Assembly (NCBI GenBank): GCA_009923755.1
Contig: RFSW01000008.1
Span: 1 to 32,533 of the forward strand
Direction: 5' to 3'
DNA length: 32,533 bases
DNA from: Betaproteobacteria bacterium
GTDB taxonomy: Bacteria; Pseudomonadota; Gammaproteobacteria; Burkholderiales; UBA3065
Made by a program: the position numbers and the translations under genes. Positions 19,198 to 27,238 of this stretch are shown here, piece after piece; position 1 is the stretch's first letter; each line of letters opens with the position of its first letter. Under the pieces are notes generated by a model. The model was not told the origin of the DNA, did not search any database, and was given only the letters and a program-made list of their open reading frames with translations.

Positions 19198-20772
19198 ATG
19201 CGCGGCCGAGTCCGCGCATCGCAGTATGGCGGCATGCCCCCGCCACCCGCTGTCACTACCACGCTCGCGCTCGAGACTGAACCGGATGCAGCCGCGCTGT
19301 TCGACCCGCGCTGGCTGCGCGATGGCGATTGCCTGCCGCTCTCCTTGCGCAATGGCGTACTGCGCATCGCAGTGGCTGAAGGCGCGCGGCGAGAGTTGCT
19401 CGAGGCGATCCGCTTCAGCACCGGCCTCCTGCTCCAAGTGGTGCCGGTCGAGCGCCGCGCCCTGGCCAGCGCCAGCGCCGCCCTGCTGCTGCGCCTCACC
19501 GCCGATGCGCGCAGTCGTGACGAGACAGCGATCGGGCGCGATGCGCGTGCCGACCAGGACCCCGCCCACCGCACTGCCGACAGCGACGACGCCGACGCTC
19601 CGGTGGTGCGCTACCTGCAAGGCATCCTCGAGCAAGCCGTCCGCGACGGCGTATCCGACATCCACTTCGAGCCTTACGAGCAGATGTATCGCGTTCGCTT
19701 CCGACGCGACGGCGTTCTGCACGAAGCCCGTCAGCCGCCGATGGCGATCCGCGAGCGCCTCGCCTCGCGCATCAAGGTCCTCGCCCGGCTCGACATCGCC
19801 GAGCGACGGCGGCCTCAGGACGGGCGCATGCGCGTCACGCTAGACCGCACCGGCGCCCTCGACATGCGCGTCAGCACCCTGCCGACGCTGTTTGGCGAGA
19901 AGGTCGTGTTGCGGCTGATGCCCAGCGAGCAAGCTGATCTCGACGTCGACCGGCTGGGGCTCGAGCCCGTGCAGCGGGCGGCATTGCTTGAGGCACTGGA
20001 GCGGCCGGACGGCATGCTGCTGGTCACCGGACCCACCGGCAGCGGCAAGACCCTGACGCTCTACACCCTCCTGACACGACTCAATCGAACGGGCGTCAAC
20101 ATCTCGAGTGCGGAGGATCCGGCCGAGATGCACCTGCCAGGCATCAATCAGGTGAACATCAACGAGCGCAGCGGGCTGGGTTTCGCCACCGTGTTGCGCG
20201 CCTTCATGCGACAAGACCCGGACACCCTCATGGTCGGCGAGATCCGCGACCTTGAGACAGCAGACATCGCCATCAAGGCCGCGCAGACCGGACACCGGGT
20301 GTTGTCCACCCTACACACGAGAGATGCCCCGGGAACCCTCGCGCGACTGATGAGCATGGGTGTGGCCCCCTTCCAACTGGCCAGCGCGGTGCGCATCATC
20401 ACCGCCCAGCGACTGGTGCGTCGGCTGTGCGCCCACTGCCGACGGCCGGATCCTGCGGCCGCCCGACAACTCGCCGGCTCCTTGCCGAACACTGCCGATT
20501 GGCGTCACGACGCCACAGATGCGCCGGGACCAATGACTGCCCAAGGTTGCGAAGCATGCGGCTGGACCGGCTTCAACGGCCGCGTCGGCGTGCATCAGGT
20601 GATGCCGGTGACGCCCGCGCTGAATGCACTGATCCTGCGCCAAGCGAGCGCCGCCGAATTGGCTGGACAAGCCCGCGCCGAGGGGGTTGCGACCCTGCAT
20701 GACGCGGCTCTGGCCAAGGTGGGGCAGGGCATCACCTCCCTCGCCGAAGCGACATCGGTCTGCCATGAGTGA
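19198..20772 (+). CDS. pilB: Type IV pilus extension ATPase PilB (GspE/PulE family)
   Basis: Hexameric cytoplasmic ATPase that powers pilin polymerisation. It has 524 residues, shorter than the usual ~565 because the N-terminal domain is reduced. SDIHFEPYE (153-161) leads the N2 domain. Walker A GPTGSGKT is at 278-285. The Asp box SSAEDPAEMHLPGINQV differs slightly from the common EDPVE form. Walker B LMVGEIRD (344-351) and the His box STLHTRDAPGT follow. A zinc site has C411/C414 and C451/C454. ATG at 19198 is used here; ATG at 19234 (MPPPPAV) is also possible. The 3' end overlaps pilC by 8 bases. Confidence 0.94.
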   Translation: MRGRVRASQYGGMPPPPAVTTTLALETEPDAAALFDPRWLRDGDCLPLSLRNGVLRIAVAEGARRELLEAIRFSTGLLLQVVPVERRALASASAALLLRLTADARSRDETAIGRDARADQDPAHRTADSDDADAPVVRYLQGILEQAVRDGVSDIHFEPYEQMYRVRFRRDGVLHEARQPPMAIRERLASRIKVLARLDIAERRRPQDGRMRVTLDRTGALDMRVSTLPTLFGEKVVLRLMPSEQADLDVDRLGLEPVQRAALLEALERPDGMLLVTGPTGSGKTLTLYTLLTRLNRTGVNISSAEDPAEMHLPGINQVNINERSGLGFATVLRAFMRQDPDTLMVGEIRDLETADIAIKAAQTGHRVLSTLHTRDAPGTLARLMSMGVAPFQLASAVRIITAQRLVRRLCAHCRRPDPAAARQLAGSLPNTADWRHDATDAPGPMTAQGCEACGWTGFNGRVGVHQVMPVTPALNALILRQASAAELAGQARAEGVATLHDAALAKVGQGITSLAEATSVCHE

Positions 20773-21874
20773 GGCCATGACCGGCAGCTATGGGGATCCG
20801 GGCGCCGACCGGCGAACAGCGCTGCGCCGCGTCGCTCAGCGGGTGCGCGCCCGTGAACTGGACGATGCCACGCGACAGCTCGCCACCCTGCTGCGCGCCG
20901 GCATACCGCTGCTGCAGTCCCTGCAGACCCTTTCACGAAGCCTGACGCCTGCACTCGCCACCGTGCTCGACCAGGTGCGCCGCGACGTCGAAGGCGGATC
21001 GACGCTTGAGCGCGCGCTGTCTCGCCACCCGCGCGTGTTCGACAGCCTCTACCGCAGCCTGGTAGCGGCAGGAGAGAGCGGGGGCCTGCTGGACGAGATG
21101 CTCGACCGCGTCGCCAGCTACCGCGAGCGCGCCGGCCGCCTGCGGAGCAAGGTCCGCGCGGCGCTGGTCTACCCTCTGGCCGTGATGGCGGTGGCCGGAG
21201 TCGCCGTGGGCGTCATTCTGATCTGGGTGGTGCCCACCTTCGCCGCCCTGTTCGACCGGGCCGGAGAGGCCTTGCCGATGCCGACACAACTGGTGATCGG
21301 CCTGTCCGATGCGCTGCTCGACCAAGGTGTGTGGGCGGCAGTGGTGCTGGCTGCTGCAGGCATCGTGTTGGCCAAGGCGCTGCGCGATTCGCCTGCCGCG
21401 CAACGCTACGCCGAGCGCGTGCTGCTGGGCGCGCCACTGATCGGTCGCGTTCTGCAAGATGCTGCCGCCGCGCGCTGGTGCCGGACGCTCGGCATGCTGC
21501 TCGGCGCAGGCGTGCCCCTGACCGACGCCCTCGAGACTGTCGGTCGAGTAGCGGGCCAACATCGCCTGGGCGAGGCGACCCGTCGCATCCGCCGCGATAC
21601 GGCGATGGGGCAACGCCTCTCGCCCGGCATGGCCCGCAGTGCGTGTTTCCCGGCGATTGCCGTCCAGATGGCGCTGGTGGGAGAGGAGTCCGGCACACTC
21701 GACCGCCTCCTTACAAAAGCCGCCGAAGCGCTCGAGTCGGCAGTCGAGGCGTCGGTCGAGCAGATGACGACTTTGCTGGAACCGGCCATCATGCTCATCC
21801 TGGGTGTGGTTATGGGTGGCGTCATCGTCGCGCTCTATCTGCCGGTGTTCCGGCTCGGTTCGACCATCGCATGA
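20765..21874 (+). CDS. pilC: Type IV pilus inner membrane platform protein PilC
   Basis: Polytopic platform protein (GspF family) that couples the PilB motor to pilin assembly. It has 369 residues against about 405 in well-known members, mostly from a shorter N-terminus. Two T2SSF repeats are visible. The first (~36-158) contains QLATLLRAGIPLLQSL and SLVAAGESGGLLDEML. The second (~235-357) contains TLGMLLGAGVPLTDALE and MALVGEESGTLDRLL. Hydrophobic spans follow each repeat. The ATG lies inside the end of pilB, suggesting translational coupling, and its stop overlaps the pilD start as ATGA. Confidence 0.94.
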   Translation: MSEAMTGSYGDPGADRRTALRRVAQRVRARELDDATRQLATLLRAGIPLLQSLQTLSRSLTPALATVLDQVRRDVEGGSTLERALSRHPRVFDSLYRSLVAAGESGGLLDEMLDRVASYRERAGRLRSKVRAALVYPLAVMAVAGVAVGVILIWVVPTFAALFDRAGEALPMPTQLVIGLSDALLDQGVWAAVVLAAAGIVLAKALRDSPAAQRYAERVLLGAPLIGRVLQDAAAARWCRTLGMLLGAGVPLTDALETVGRVAGQHRLGEATRRIRRDTAMGQRLSPGMARSACFPAIAVQMALVGEESGTLDRLLTKAAEALESAVEASVEQMTTLLEPAIMLILGVVMGGVIVALYLPVFRLGSTIA

Positions 21875-22725
21875 CCGCCGAATTGCTCTTCGCCGGACTC
21901 ATCGGCCTGGTCGTCGGCAGCTTTCTCTGCCTGGTGGCGCACCGCTTGCCGGTCATGCTCGAGCGCGCTTGGGCGGCCGACGCCGCCCAAGCCGGACCCG
22001 GGGGTGAGGCCTCGACGGCGGGCGCAGTGGCGACAGCGCCTTACAACCTGCTGCGACCGCCTTCGCACTGCCCGGCCTGCCACCATCGGCTCGGGATACA
22101 CGAGAACCTTCCGCTGATTTCCTGGCTGCTGCAGGGTGGCCGCTGCCGGGCGTGCAATGCCGCCATCGGCTGGCGCGAACCTCTGATGGAGGCGACGGCG
22201 GCTGGCCTTGCCATGCTCGCCGTCTGGCGATTCGGCATCGGCTGGAGTGCCGGGCTGGCTGCAGTATTTCTGTGGTCGCTGCTGCTACTCTCGACTATCG
22301 ACCTGCAACGCGGCTGGCTGCCCGACGAGTTGACCCAGCCTTTGCTCTGGCTGGGCTTGCTCGCCAACCTCGATGGCCGCTATACGCCGATCGAAGACGC
22401 CGTCATCGGCGCCGCAGCCGGCTACCTTGGTTTGTGGATCGTCTACTGGGCGTTTCGGCTGAGTACTGGACGCGAGGGCATGGGCATCGGTGATCTGCAC
22501 CTGCTGGCGGCGATCGGCGCGTGGGTGGGATGGCAAACGCTGCCGGGGTTGGTACTGTTCGCCGCTGTCATCGGCCTGGCCTGGGCAGGCTGGTCGATCT
22601 GGGCCTTGCGCCGGCCCTCTAGCCAGCCGATGCCGTTCGGGCCCATGCTGTCGATCGGCGGTGTGCTCGCACTCGTTCAGCCAGACCTGCTGATCGAGCC
22701 CTTCGTCTACGGCTGGCCACTCTGA
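21871..22725 (+). CDS. pilD: Prepilin leader peptidase / N-methyltransferase PilD
   Basis: Inner membrane aspartic protease that cleaves type IV prepilins and N-methylates the new end. It has 284 residues. The N-terminal GLVVGSFLCLVAHRLP is typical. A four-cysteine zinc site is present (CPACHHRL, CRACNAAIGWREP). The two catalytic aspartates are in STIDLQRGWLPDELT and GMGIGDLHLLAAIGAWVG. In the second motif the usual Lys after GDF (as in GDFKLL) is His and the Phe is Leu, a small but notable change. It overlaps pilC by 4 bases and coaE follows 16 bases later. Confidence 0.95.
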   Translation: MTAELLFAGLIGLVVGSFLCLVAHRLPVMLERAWAADAAQAGPGGEASTAGAVATAPYNLLRPPSHCPACHHRLGIHENLPLISWLLQGGRCRACNAAIGWREPLMEATAAGLAMLAVWRFGIGWSAGLAAVFLWSLLLLSTIDLQRGWLPDELTQPLLWLGLLANLDGRYTPIEDAVIGAAAGYLGLWIVYWAFRLSTGREGMGIGDLHLLAAIGAWVGWQTLPGLVLFAAVIGLAWAGWSIWALRRPSSQPMPFGPMLSIGGVLALVQPDLLIEPFVYGWPL

Positions 22726-22741
22726 CCGGCACCCTCACGGC

Positions 22742-23371
22742 ATGCAGAAGATCCCCTTGGTTGTCGGCTTGACGGGTGGCATCGGCAGCGGCAAAAGTCT
22801 CGTCGCCAAAGCTTTTATGGCGCTGGGCGTTCCGGTGATCTGTACCGACGCGATCGCGCGGGCGCAGGTCGAGCCTGGTCAGCCGGCCTTGACGGAGGTG
22901 GTGGCGCGCTTTGGTGCTGGCATCCTCCTGCCGGGCGGTGGGCTCGACCGCGCCGCGATGCGGCAGCGGGTGTTCGCCGATCCTGAGAGCCGGAGCGCGC
23001 TTGAGGCGATCCTTCATCCGCGCATCCGCGCCGAGGTCGAGGCTCGCATCAGCACCGCGACCACGGCCTATATCGTGGTGGACATCCCCTTGCTGGCCGA
23101 GGCTGGCGACAGCTACCGCCCGCTGCTCGACCGCGTCCTCGTGGTCGAGTGCGATGCGGCCACCCGCCGGCAGCGCGTCATGCTGCGGGATGGCACCACT
23201 GCCGAGCAGGTCGACGCCATGATGGCAGCGCAAGTGGCAGATGATGCGCGCCGCTCCATTGCAGACGATGTGCTGATCAATCAAGGCTCTTTGGAGGAAG
23301 TCGCCGACCGCGTCTCGGCGCTCGACCGCAGCTACCGGATGATCGCCGCACAAAGGCGCCCCAGAGAGTGA
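22742..23371 (+). CDS. coaE: Dephospho-CoA kinase
   Basis: Last step of coenzyme A synthesis: ATP-dependent phosphorylation of the ribose 3'-OH of dephospho-CoA, in the cytosol. It has 209 residues, normal for the family. The P-loop GLTGGIGSGKS is at about residues 9-19, and CTDAIARAQVEPG matches the substrate-binding segment. ILHPRIRAEVE, VVDIPLLAE and the lid region with AATRRQRVMLRDG are as expected. It sits 16 bases after pilD in the common pilBCD-coaE order and is probably co-transcribed. Its end faces dapF, 34 bases away. Confidence 0.96.
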   Translation: MQKIPLVVGLTGGIGSGKSLVAKAFMALGVPVICTDAIARAQVEPGQPALTEVVARFGAGILLPGGGLDRAAMRQRVFADPESRSALEAILHPRIRAEVEARISTATTAYIVVDIPLLAEAGDSYRPLLDRVLVVECDAATRRQRVMLRDGTTAEQVDAMMAAQVADDARRSIADDVLINQGSLEEVADRVSALDRSYRMIAAQRRPRE

Positions 23372-23405
23372 CCTTGCCAAACAGCGCAGCCACCTCGTAT
23401 TCGCT

Positions 23406-24236
23406 TCAGGCCTCAAAGACGCCCTCAAACACGGCGTTCGCCGGGCCGGTCATGAACACCGGCTCAGAAGGCCCCGCCCACGCGATGTCGAGGCGGCCAC
23501 CTCGCGTCTGCACCGCCACGGGCGATACCAGCAAGCCACGCAGGATGCCGGCCACCACGGCCGCGCAAGCGCCCGTGCCGCAGGCCAGCGTCTCGCCAGC
23601 ACCACGTTCGAACACGCGCAGACGGATCTGATGCGCATCGACCACCTGCAGGTAACCCGCATTCACCCGCTGCGGAAAGCGCGAGTGCGACTCGATCAGC
23701 GGCCCCTCTGCAGCGACCGGCGCGGCTTCGACCTCAGCCACCACCTGGACGGCATGCGGGTTGCCCATTGAGACGGCAGTGATGTAGCGCGTCGTCCCGG
23801 CCACTTCGAGCGCCTGAAGAACCGCGTCCGAATCCGAAATGAAGGGGATCTCAACCGGACTCAAGCGCGGCGCACCCATGTCCACTGTCACCCGGCCGTC
23901 GTCTTCCAGCCGGGGCCGGATCACGCCGCTCTTGGTACGCACACGGATCTCGCGGCGGTCGGTGAGGCCGGAATCCACCACGAAGCGCGCGAAGCACCGC
24001 GCACCGTTGCCACACTGCTCCACCTCGCCGCCGTCGGCATTGAAGATTCGATAGACGAAATCGATGTCAGGACCGACGGCCGGCTCGACCACCAGCACCT
24101 GGTCGCAGCCGATTCCAAAGCGCCGGTCGGCCAGTCGCCGCGCCAGTTCAGGCGTCATCTGAACGGGCTGGCGCACGGCGTCGACCATCACGAAGTCGTT
24201 GCCGAGGCCCTGCATCTTGGTGAACTTGAATCCCAT
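23406..24236 (-). CDS. dapF: Diaminopimelate epimerase
   Basis: Interconverts LL- and meso-diaminopimelate for lysine and peptidoglycan synthesis. It has 276 residues. The two active-site cysteines are present: C75 in [14 protein letters not shown] and C219 in [14 protein letters not shown]. The N-terminus ([20 protein letters not shown]) and the [10 protein letters not shown] segment are canonical. ATG at 24236 is clear. The gene converges on coaE and is divergent from metK across a 472-base non-coding interval. Confidence 0.97.
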   Translation of the reverse strand: MGFKFTKMQGLGNDFVMVDAVRQPVQMTPELARRLADRRFGIGCDQVLVVEPAVGPDIDFVYRIFNADGGEVEQCGNGARCFARFVVDSGLTDRREIRVRTKSGVIRPRLEDDGRVTVDMGAPRLSPVEIPFISDSDAVLQALEVAGTTRYITAVSMGNPHAVQVVAEVEAAPVAAEGPLIESHSRFPQRVNAGYLQVVDAHQIRLRVFERGAGETLACGTGACAAVVAGILRGLLVSPVAVQTRGGRLDIAWAGPSEPVFMTGPANAVFEGVFEA

Positions 24237-24381
24237 GGCCGCGATTGTAGGGCGCCGTTGGATGGCGGTTGCTGTTCTGCGGCTCCTGCTCTAGCGAGCC
24301 GAGCCGAATTGCGGTGGAGAGGGCAAGGCTACTCGTGGTGGCGGGCGTGGCCTCCGTTGGTCGAGTGGCGGGCGGGTCTTC

Positions 24382-24447
24382 CATCGGGACACTCTTCGCG
24401 CTCCTGCTCGCTGCGCAGATAAGTCGCAGCGAAGAGCTTTCCCGATG
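24382..24447. repeat. Imperfect inverted repeat in the dapF-metK interval
   Basis: CATCGGGA (24382-24389) and CTCTTCGC (24392-24399) are matched by GCGAAGAG (24429-24436) and TCCCGATG (24440-24447), with a 2 versus 3 base mismatch between blocks. Inside, GCTGCG/CGCAGC (24410-24415/24425-24430) gives an alternative stem. Looser similarity between the flanks (TGGCGGG on both sides, inverted) may extend it. The stretch 24237-24539 holds no supported gene. Confidence 0.5.
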
Positions 24448-24539
24448 CGCCCCGCCAGCGACGGTGGCTGTTGTGGCGGGCCGGGAGAGCAGCAACCACA
24501 ACCTCGACTGGGCCGCCCCCGCCACCTGCTTCCCGTCGC

Positions 24540-24545
24540 TATAAT
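24540..24545 (+). promoter_or_regulatory. -10 box (TATAAT) for the metK leader
   Basis: A consensus TATAAT is present; no good -35 hexamer is seen 16-18 bases upstream. The predicted start near 24552 falls exactly at the 5' side of the leader's first stem, which supports it. Confidence 0.55.
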
Positions 24546-24551
24546 CGACTC

Positions 24552-24638
24552 ACCGCCGAGTTAATCAGGACAACTTGCAGGGCGGCCGGCCGGACCCAGT
24601 CCGTGATATCGGGAATCTGCTAAAGCGTCGCCTGCTCC
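24552..24638 (+). ncRNA. Candidate SAM-II-like riboswitch aptamer in the metK leader
   Basis: CCGCC (24553-24557) pairs with GGCGG (24581-24585), enclosing a loop that ends CTTGCAG (24574-24580). A small hairpin CGGAC-CCA-GTCCG (24591-24603) follows, then GCTAAAGC (24619-24626). CAGGAC in the first loop (24566-24571) can pair with GTC...CTG (24627-24634) as a pseudoknot. I recall the CTTGCA and GCTAAA elements and the loop-to-tail pseudoknot from SAM-II, which binds S-adenosylmethionine, the MetK product. The linker is longer than in the classic form. This is a by-eye match only. Confidence 0.45.
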
Positions 24639-24639
24639 G

Positions 24640-24680
24640 ATCCCCGGGCTGGCCGTCGCCGGCCAACGGGGATTTTTATT
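24640..24680 (+). terminator. Intrinsic terminator/attenuator before metK
   Basis: ATCCCCG (24640-24646) pairs with CGGGGAT (24667-24673). An inner stem TGGCCG/CGGCCA (24650-24655/24660-24665) has the loop TCGC, and five T residues run from 24673 to 24677. It lies 29 bases before the metK start and after the metK -10 box, so it can only act as an attenuator of metK. The upstream GGCCGGCC (24583-24590) could pair with the inner stem as an antiterminator. Confidence 0.75.
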
Positions 24681-24708
24681 GTGCGGCCACACCGCAACAG
24701 GAGCAGCA

Positions 24709-25887
24709 GTGAGCGATTACCTTTTTACCTCGGAGTCGGTCTCCGAGGGCCATCCGGACAAGGTCGCCGACCAGATCTCGGATGCCATTCTTGACGCCAT
24801 CCTTGAGCAGGACCCGGTCTCGCGCGTCGCCGCCGAGACGCTGACCAATACCGGCCTCGTGGTGCTCGCCGGCGAGATCACCACGCAAGCCAATGTCGAC
24901 TACATCGAGGTGGCGCGCGAGACCATCAAGCACATCGGTTACGACGACACCGACTACGGCATCGACCACAAAGGCTGCGCCGTACTGGTGGCCTACGACA
25001 AGCAGAGCAACGACATCGCCCAGGGTGTCGATCGGGCCTCTGACGACTACCTCAACCTTGGCGCCGGTGACCAGGGTCTGATGTTCGGCTATGCCTGTTC
25101 CGAAACCCCGGTCCTGATGCCTGCCGCCATCTACTACGCACACCGGCTGGTCGAGCGTCAGGCCATGCTGCGCAAGGACGGGCGCCTGCCCTTCCTTCGC
25201 CCGGACGCCAAGAGCCAGGTCACGCTGCGCTATGTCGATGGCGTGCCGGTGAGCGTGGACACCGTGGTGCTCTCCAGTCAGCACGCCCCGGAGATGTCAG
25301 ATGGCCCGACCATGAAGCCGGCCTTCATCGAGGCGGTGATGGAGGAGATCATCAAGCCGGTGCTACCCAAGGAATGGCTCACCACCGACACCAAGTACCT
25401 GATCAACCCCACCGGGCGCTTTGTCATCGGCGGGCCGCAGGGTGACTGCGGGCTGACCGGCCGCAAGATCATCGTCGACACCTACGGCGGTGCCTGTCCG
25501 CACGGCGGTGGCGCCTTCTCCGGTAAGGATCCCACCAAAGTGGACCGCTCGGCCGCCTATGCCGCGCGCTATGTTGCCAAGAACGTGGTCGCCGCCGGAC
25601 TCGCCACTCAGTGCCAGATTCAGGTGGCTTACGCCATCGGCGTGGCGCGCCCGATGAACGTCACGGTCAACACTTTTGGCACTGGCAAAGTCAGTGACGA
25701 GCGCATCGCCGAGTTGGTGAATACTCACTTCGACCTGCGCCCGAAGGGCATCATCCAGATGCTCGACCTGCAACGGCCGGTCTACCGCAAGACCGCGGCC
25801 TACGGGCACTTTGGCCGCGAGGAGCCGGAGTTCACTTGGGAGCAGACGGACAAGGCTGCATCGCTGCGTTCCTCGGCAGGCCTCTAG
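24709..25887 (+). CDS. metK: S-adenosylmethionine synthetase
   Basis: Makes SAM from methionine and ATP in the cytosol. It has 392 residues, normal length. The start [20 protein letters not shown] uses GTG at 24709 with AGGAG five bases upstream; an upstream TTG in the terminator tail is not credible. [12 protein letters not shown] matches the methionine-loop family signature. [22 protein letters not shown] matches the second signature. [11 protein letters not shown] and [20 protein letters not shown] are typical. It is preceded by a structured leader with a terminator, so expression is probably controlled by attenuation. The RND operon starts 106 bases downstream. Confidence 0.98.
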   Translation: MSDYLFTSESVSEGHPDKVADQISDAILDAILEQDPVSRVAAETLTNTGLVVLAGEITTQANVDYIEVARETIKHIGYDDTDYGIDHKGCAVLVAYDKQSNDIAQGVDRASDDYLNLGAGDQGLMFGYACSETPVLMPAAIYYAHRLVERQAMLRKDGRLPFLRPDAKSQVTLRYVDGVPVSVDTVVLSSQHAPEMSDGPTMKPAFIEAVMEEIIKPVLPKEWLTTDTKYLINPTGRFVIGGPQGDCGLTGRKIIVDTYGGACPHGGGAFSGKDPTKVDRSAAYAARYVAKNVVAAGLATQCQIQVAYAIGVARPMNVTVNTFGTGKVSDERIAELVNTHFDLRPKGIIQMLDLQRPVYRKTAAYGHFGREEPEFTWEQTDKAASLRSSAGL

Positions 25888-25903
25888 GCCAGTCACGCGA
25901 CCC

Positions 25904-25925
25904 GCCCTCGAGCGGGCTCGAGGGC
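25904..25925. repeat. Perfect 9-bp hairpin between metK and the efflux operon
   Basis: GCCCTCGAG and CTCGAGGGC flank CGGG, 16 bases past the metK stop. No T run follows. It may be an atypical terminator for metK or an operator for the efflux operon. Confidence 0.45.
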
Positions 25926-25993
25926 GAGGCTCGTCATACGTATCGTGCACGGGTCTGCGAGAATCCGCGCATTCGCCTCCTGACCGAGACACC

Positions 25994-27235
25994 GTGCCGA
26001 CCCCCGCCTACTCAGCCCTTCGCAATCATCGCTCACGGTCTCGTGGTTGGCGGGGCGGCGCGGTCGCGCTTGCCTTGGCCACCACTCTGCTCGCCTGTTC
26101 GCGTACGCCCGCGCCGGACGCCAAGGGCGGCAAGGACTCCGACAAGCCGGTCCCGGTCGCCGTCCTGACCGTGCAACCCGGCACCAGCGTGCAAACGCTA
26201 GAGGCAGTCGGCCAGGCCGAAGGCCAACGCGAGGTGGAGGTGCGCGCGCGTGTGGGCGGCATCTTGCTGCAGCGCGTCTACACCGAGGGCAGTCCGGTGC
26301 GCGCCGGCGAGACGCTGTTCCGCATCGATCCGTCGCCATTCGAAAATGCACTGGCCCGAGCCGAGGCGCAACTCGCCGAGGTCGAAGCGCGTCTTGCACA
26401 AGCCGAGCGCGAAGCGGACCGGTCAGCGCGGCTGGCCGAGCAGAACGCGATCGGCCGCAAAGAGGCCGACGATGCCGCCTCCGCCCTCGCTCTGGTGCGC
26501 GCCCAGCGGCAGACCGCACAAGCAGCGGCGCGACAGGCGCGTCTCGACCTCTCATGGACGCGCATCGAAGCGCCGGTGAGCGGCATCAGCGGTCGCGCCC
26601 GCTACTCCGAGGGCTCGCTGATCAGCGCCAGCGGGGGCGACGCGCTCACCGTGATCACCCAGAACGACCCGATCTGGGTGCGCTTCAGCTTGCCGGATGC
26701 CGAGCATGCGCGCTTGACCCGCGATGGCGGTGTGCGCAGCGTGCGCAAGGTCGAGGCCGTGCTCGCCGACGGTAAGCTCCATGCCACACCCGGTCGACTC
26801 AACTTTGCTGCGAGCCAGGTCGATGCGCGCACCGCCAGCGTGACCTTGCGCGCGGCGTTCGCCAACCCCGACAGCGCGATCCTTCCCGGTCAATTCATCC
26901 GCATCAGGCTGGTCACCGGCGAACGCAGCGGCGTCTTTCTTGTGCCGCAATCGGCCGTTCTACAGAACGACAAAGGGCGTTTTGTCTACCTGCTCGAAGA
27001 GGGCGGCAAATCGCGCAAGCAACCGATCGTCACGGCGGGCTGGGACGGCAAGGGCAACTGGGTGGTCACCGAGGGCCTGCAGCCGGGCAGCCGGGTCGTG
27101 CTCGACAACCTGCTCCGCATCAAGCCGGACAGCCGGCTGGAGATGGTCGACAAAGCGGCGCCCAAAGCAGCCCGCGACACCCCCGCGGCCGACGGCTCGA
27201 CCTCCGCGGCCAGTCCCGCTCGACAAGGCCGCTGA
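25994..27235 (+). CDS. RND efflux periplasmic adaptor lipoprotein (AcrA/MexA family)
   Basis: Membrane fusion protein that links the inner membrane pump to the outer membrane channel. GTG at 25994 gives 413 residues with a lipoprotein signal (ALATTLLAC, lipid Cys ~residue 35) anchoring it in the inner membrane. The order is biotinyl-lipoyl half, a helical hairpin rich in Ala/Glu/Arg (ENALARAEAQLAEVEARLAQ onward), second lipoyl half (WTRIEAPVSGISGRARYSEG), then beta-barrel and membrane-proximal domains (VFLVPQSAVLQNDKGRFVYL). The ribosome site is weak and the N-terminus is Arg-rich, so the start is less certain than the gene. The pump gene starts 3 bases after its stop. Confidence 0.94.
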   Translation: MPTPAYSALRNHRSRSRGWRGGAVALALATTLLACSRTPAPDAKGGKDSDKPVPVAVLTVQPGTSVQTLEAVGQAEGQREVEVRARVGGILLQRVYTEGSPVRAGETLFRIDPSPFENALARAEAQLAEVEARLAQAEREADRSARLAEQNAIGRKEADDAASALALVRAQRQTAQAAARQARLDLSWTRIEAPVSGISGRARYSEGSLISASGGDALTVITQNDPIWVRFSLPDAEHARLTRDGGVRSVRKVEAVLADGKLHATPGRLNFAASQVDARTASVTLRAAFANPDSAILPGQFIRIRLVTGERSGVFLVPQSAVLQNDKGRFVYLLEEGGKSRKQPIVTAGWDGKGNWVVTEGLQPGSRVVLDNLLRIKPDSRLEMVDKAAPKAARDTPAADGSTSAASPARQGR

Positions 27236-27238
27236 GAA

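Noticed and set aside
24148-24544. Open frames on both strands in the dapF-metK interval
   Set aside because: They are low-complexity Ala/Ser/Arg translations that overlap the dapF 5' end or the inverted repeat, with no ribosome site or recognisable motif.
24552-24680. SAH riboswitch before metK
   Set aside because: The conserved GAGGAGCG and CAGGCTCGG elements seen before ahcY are absent from this leader.
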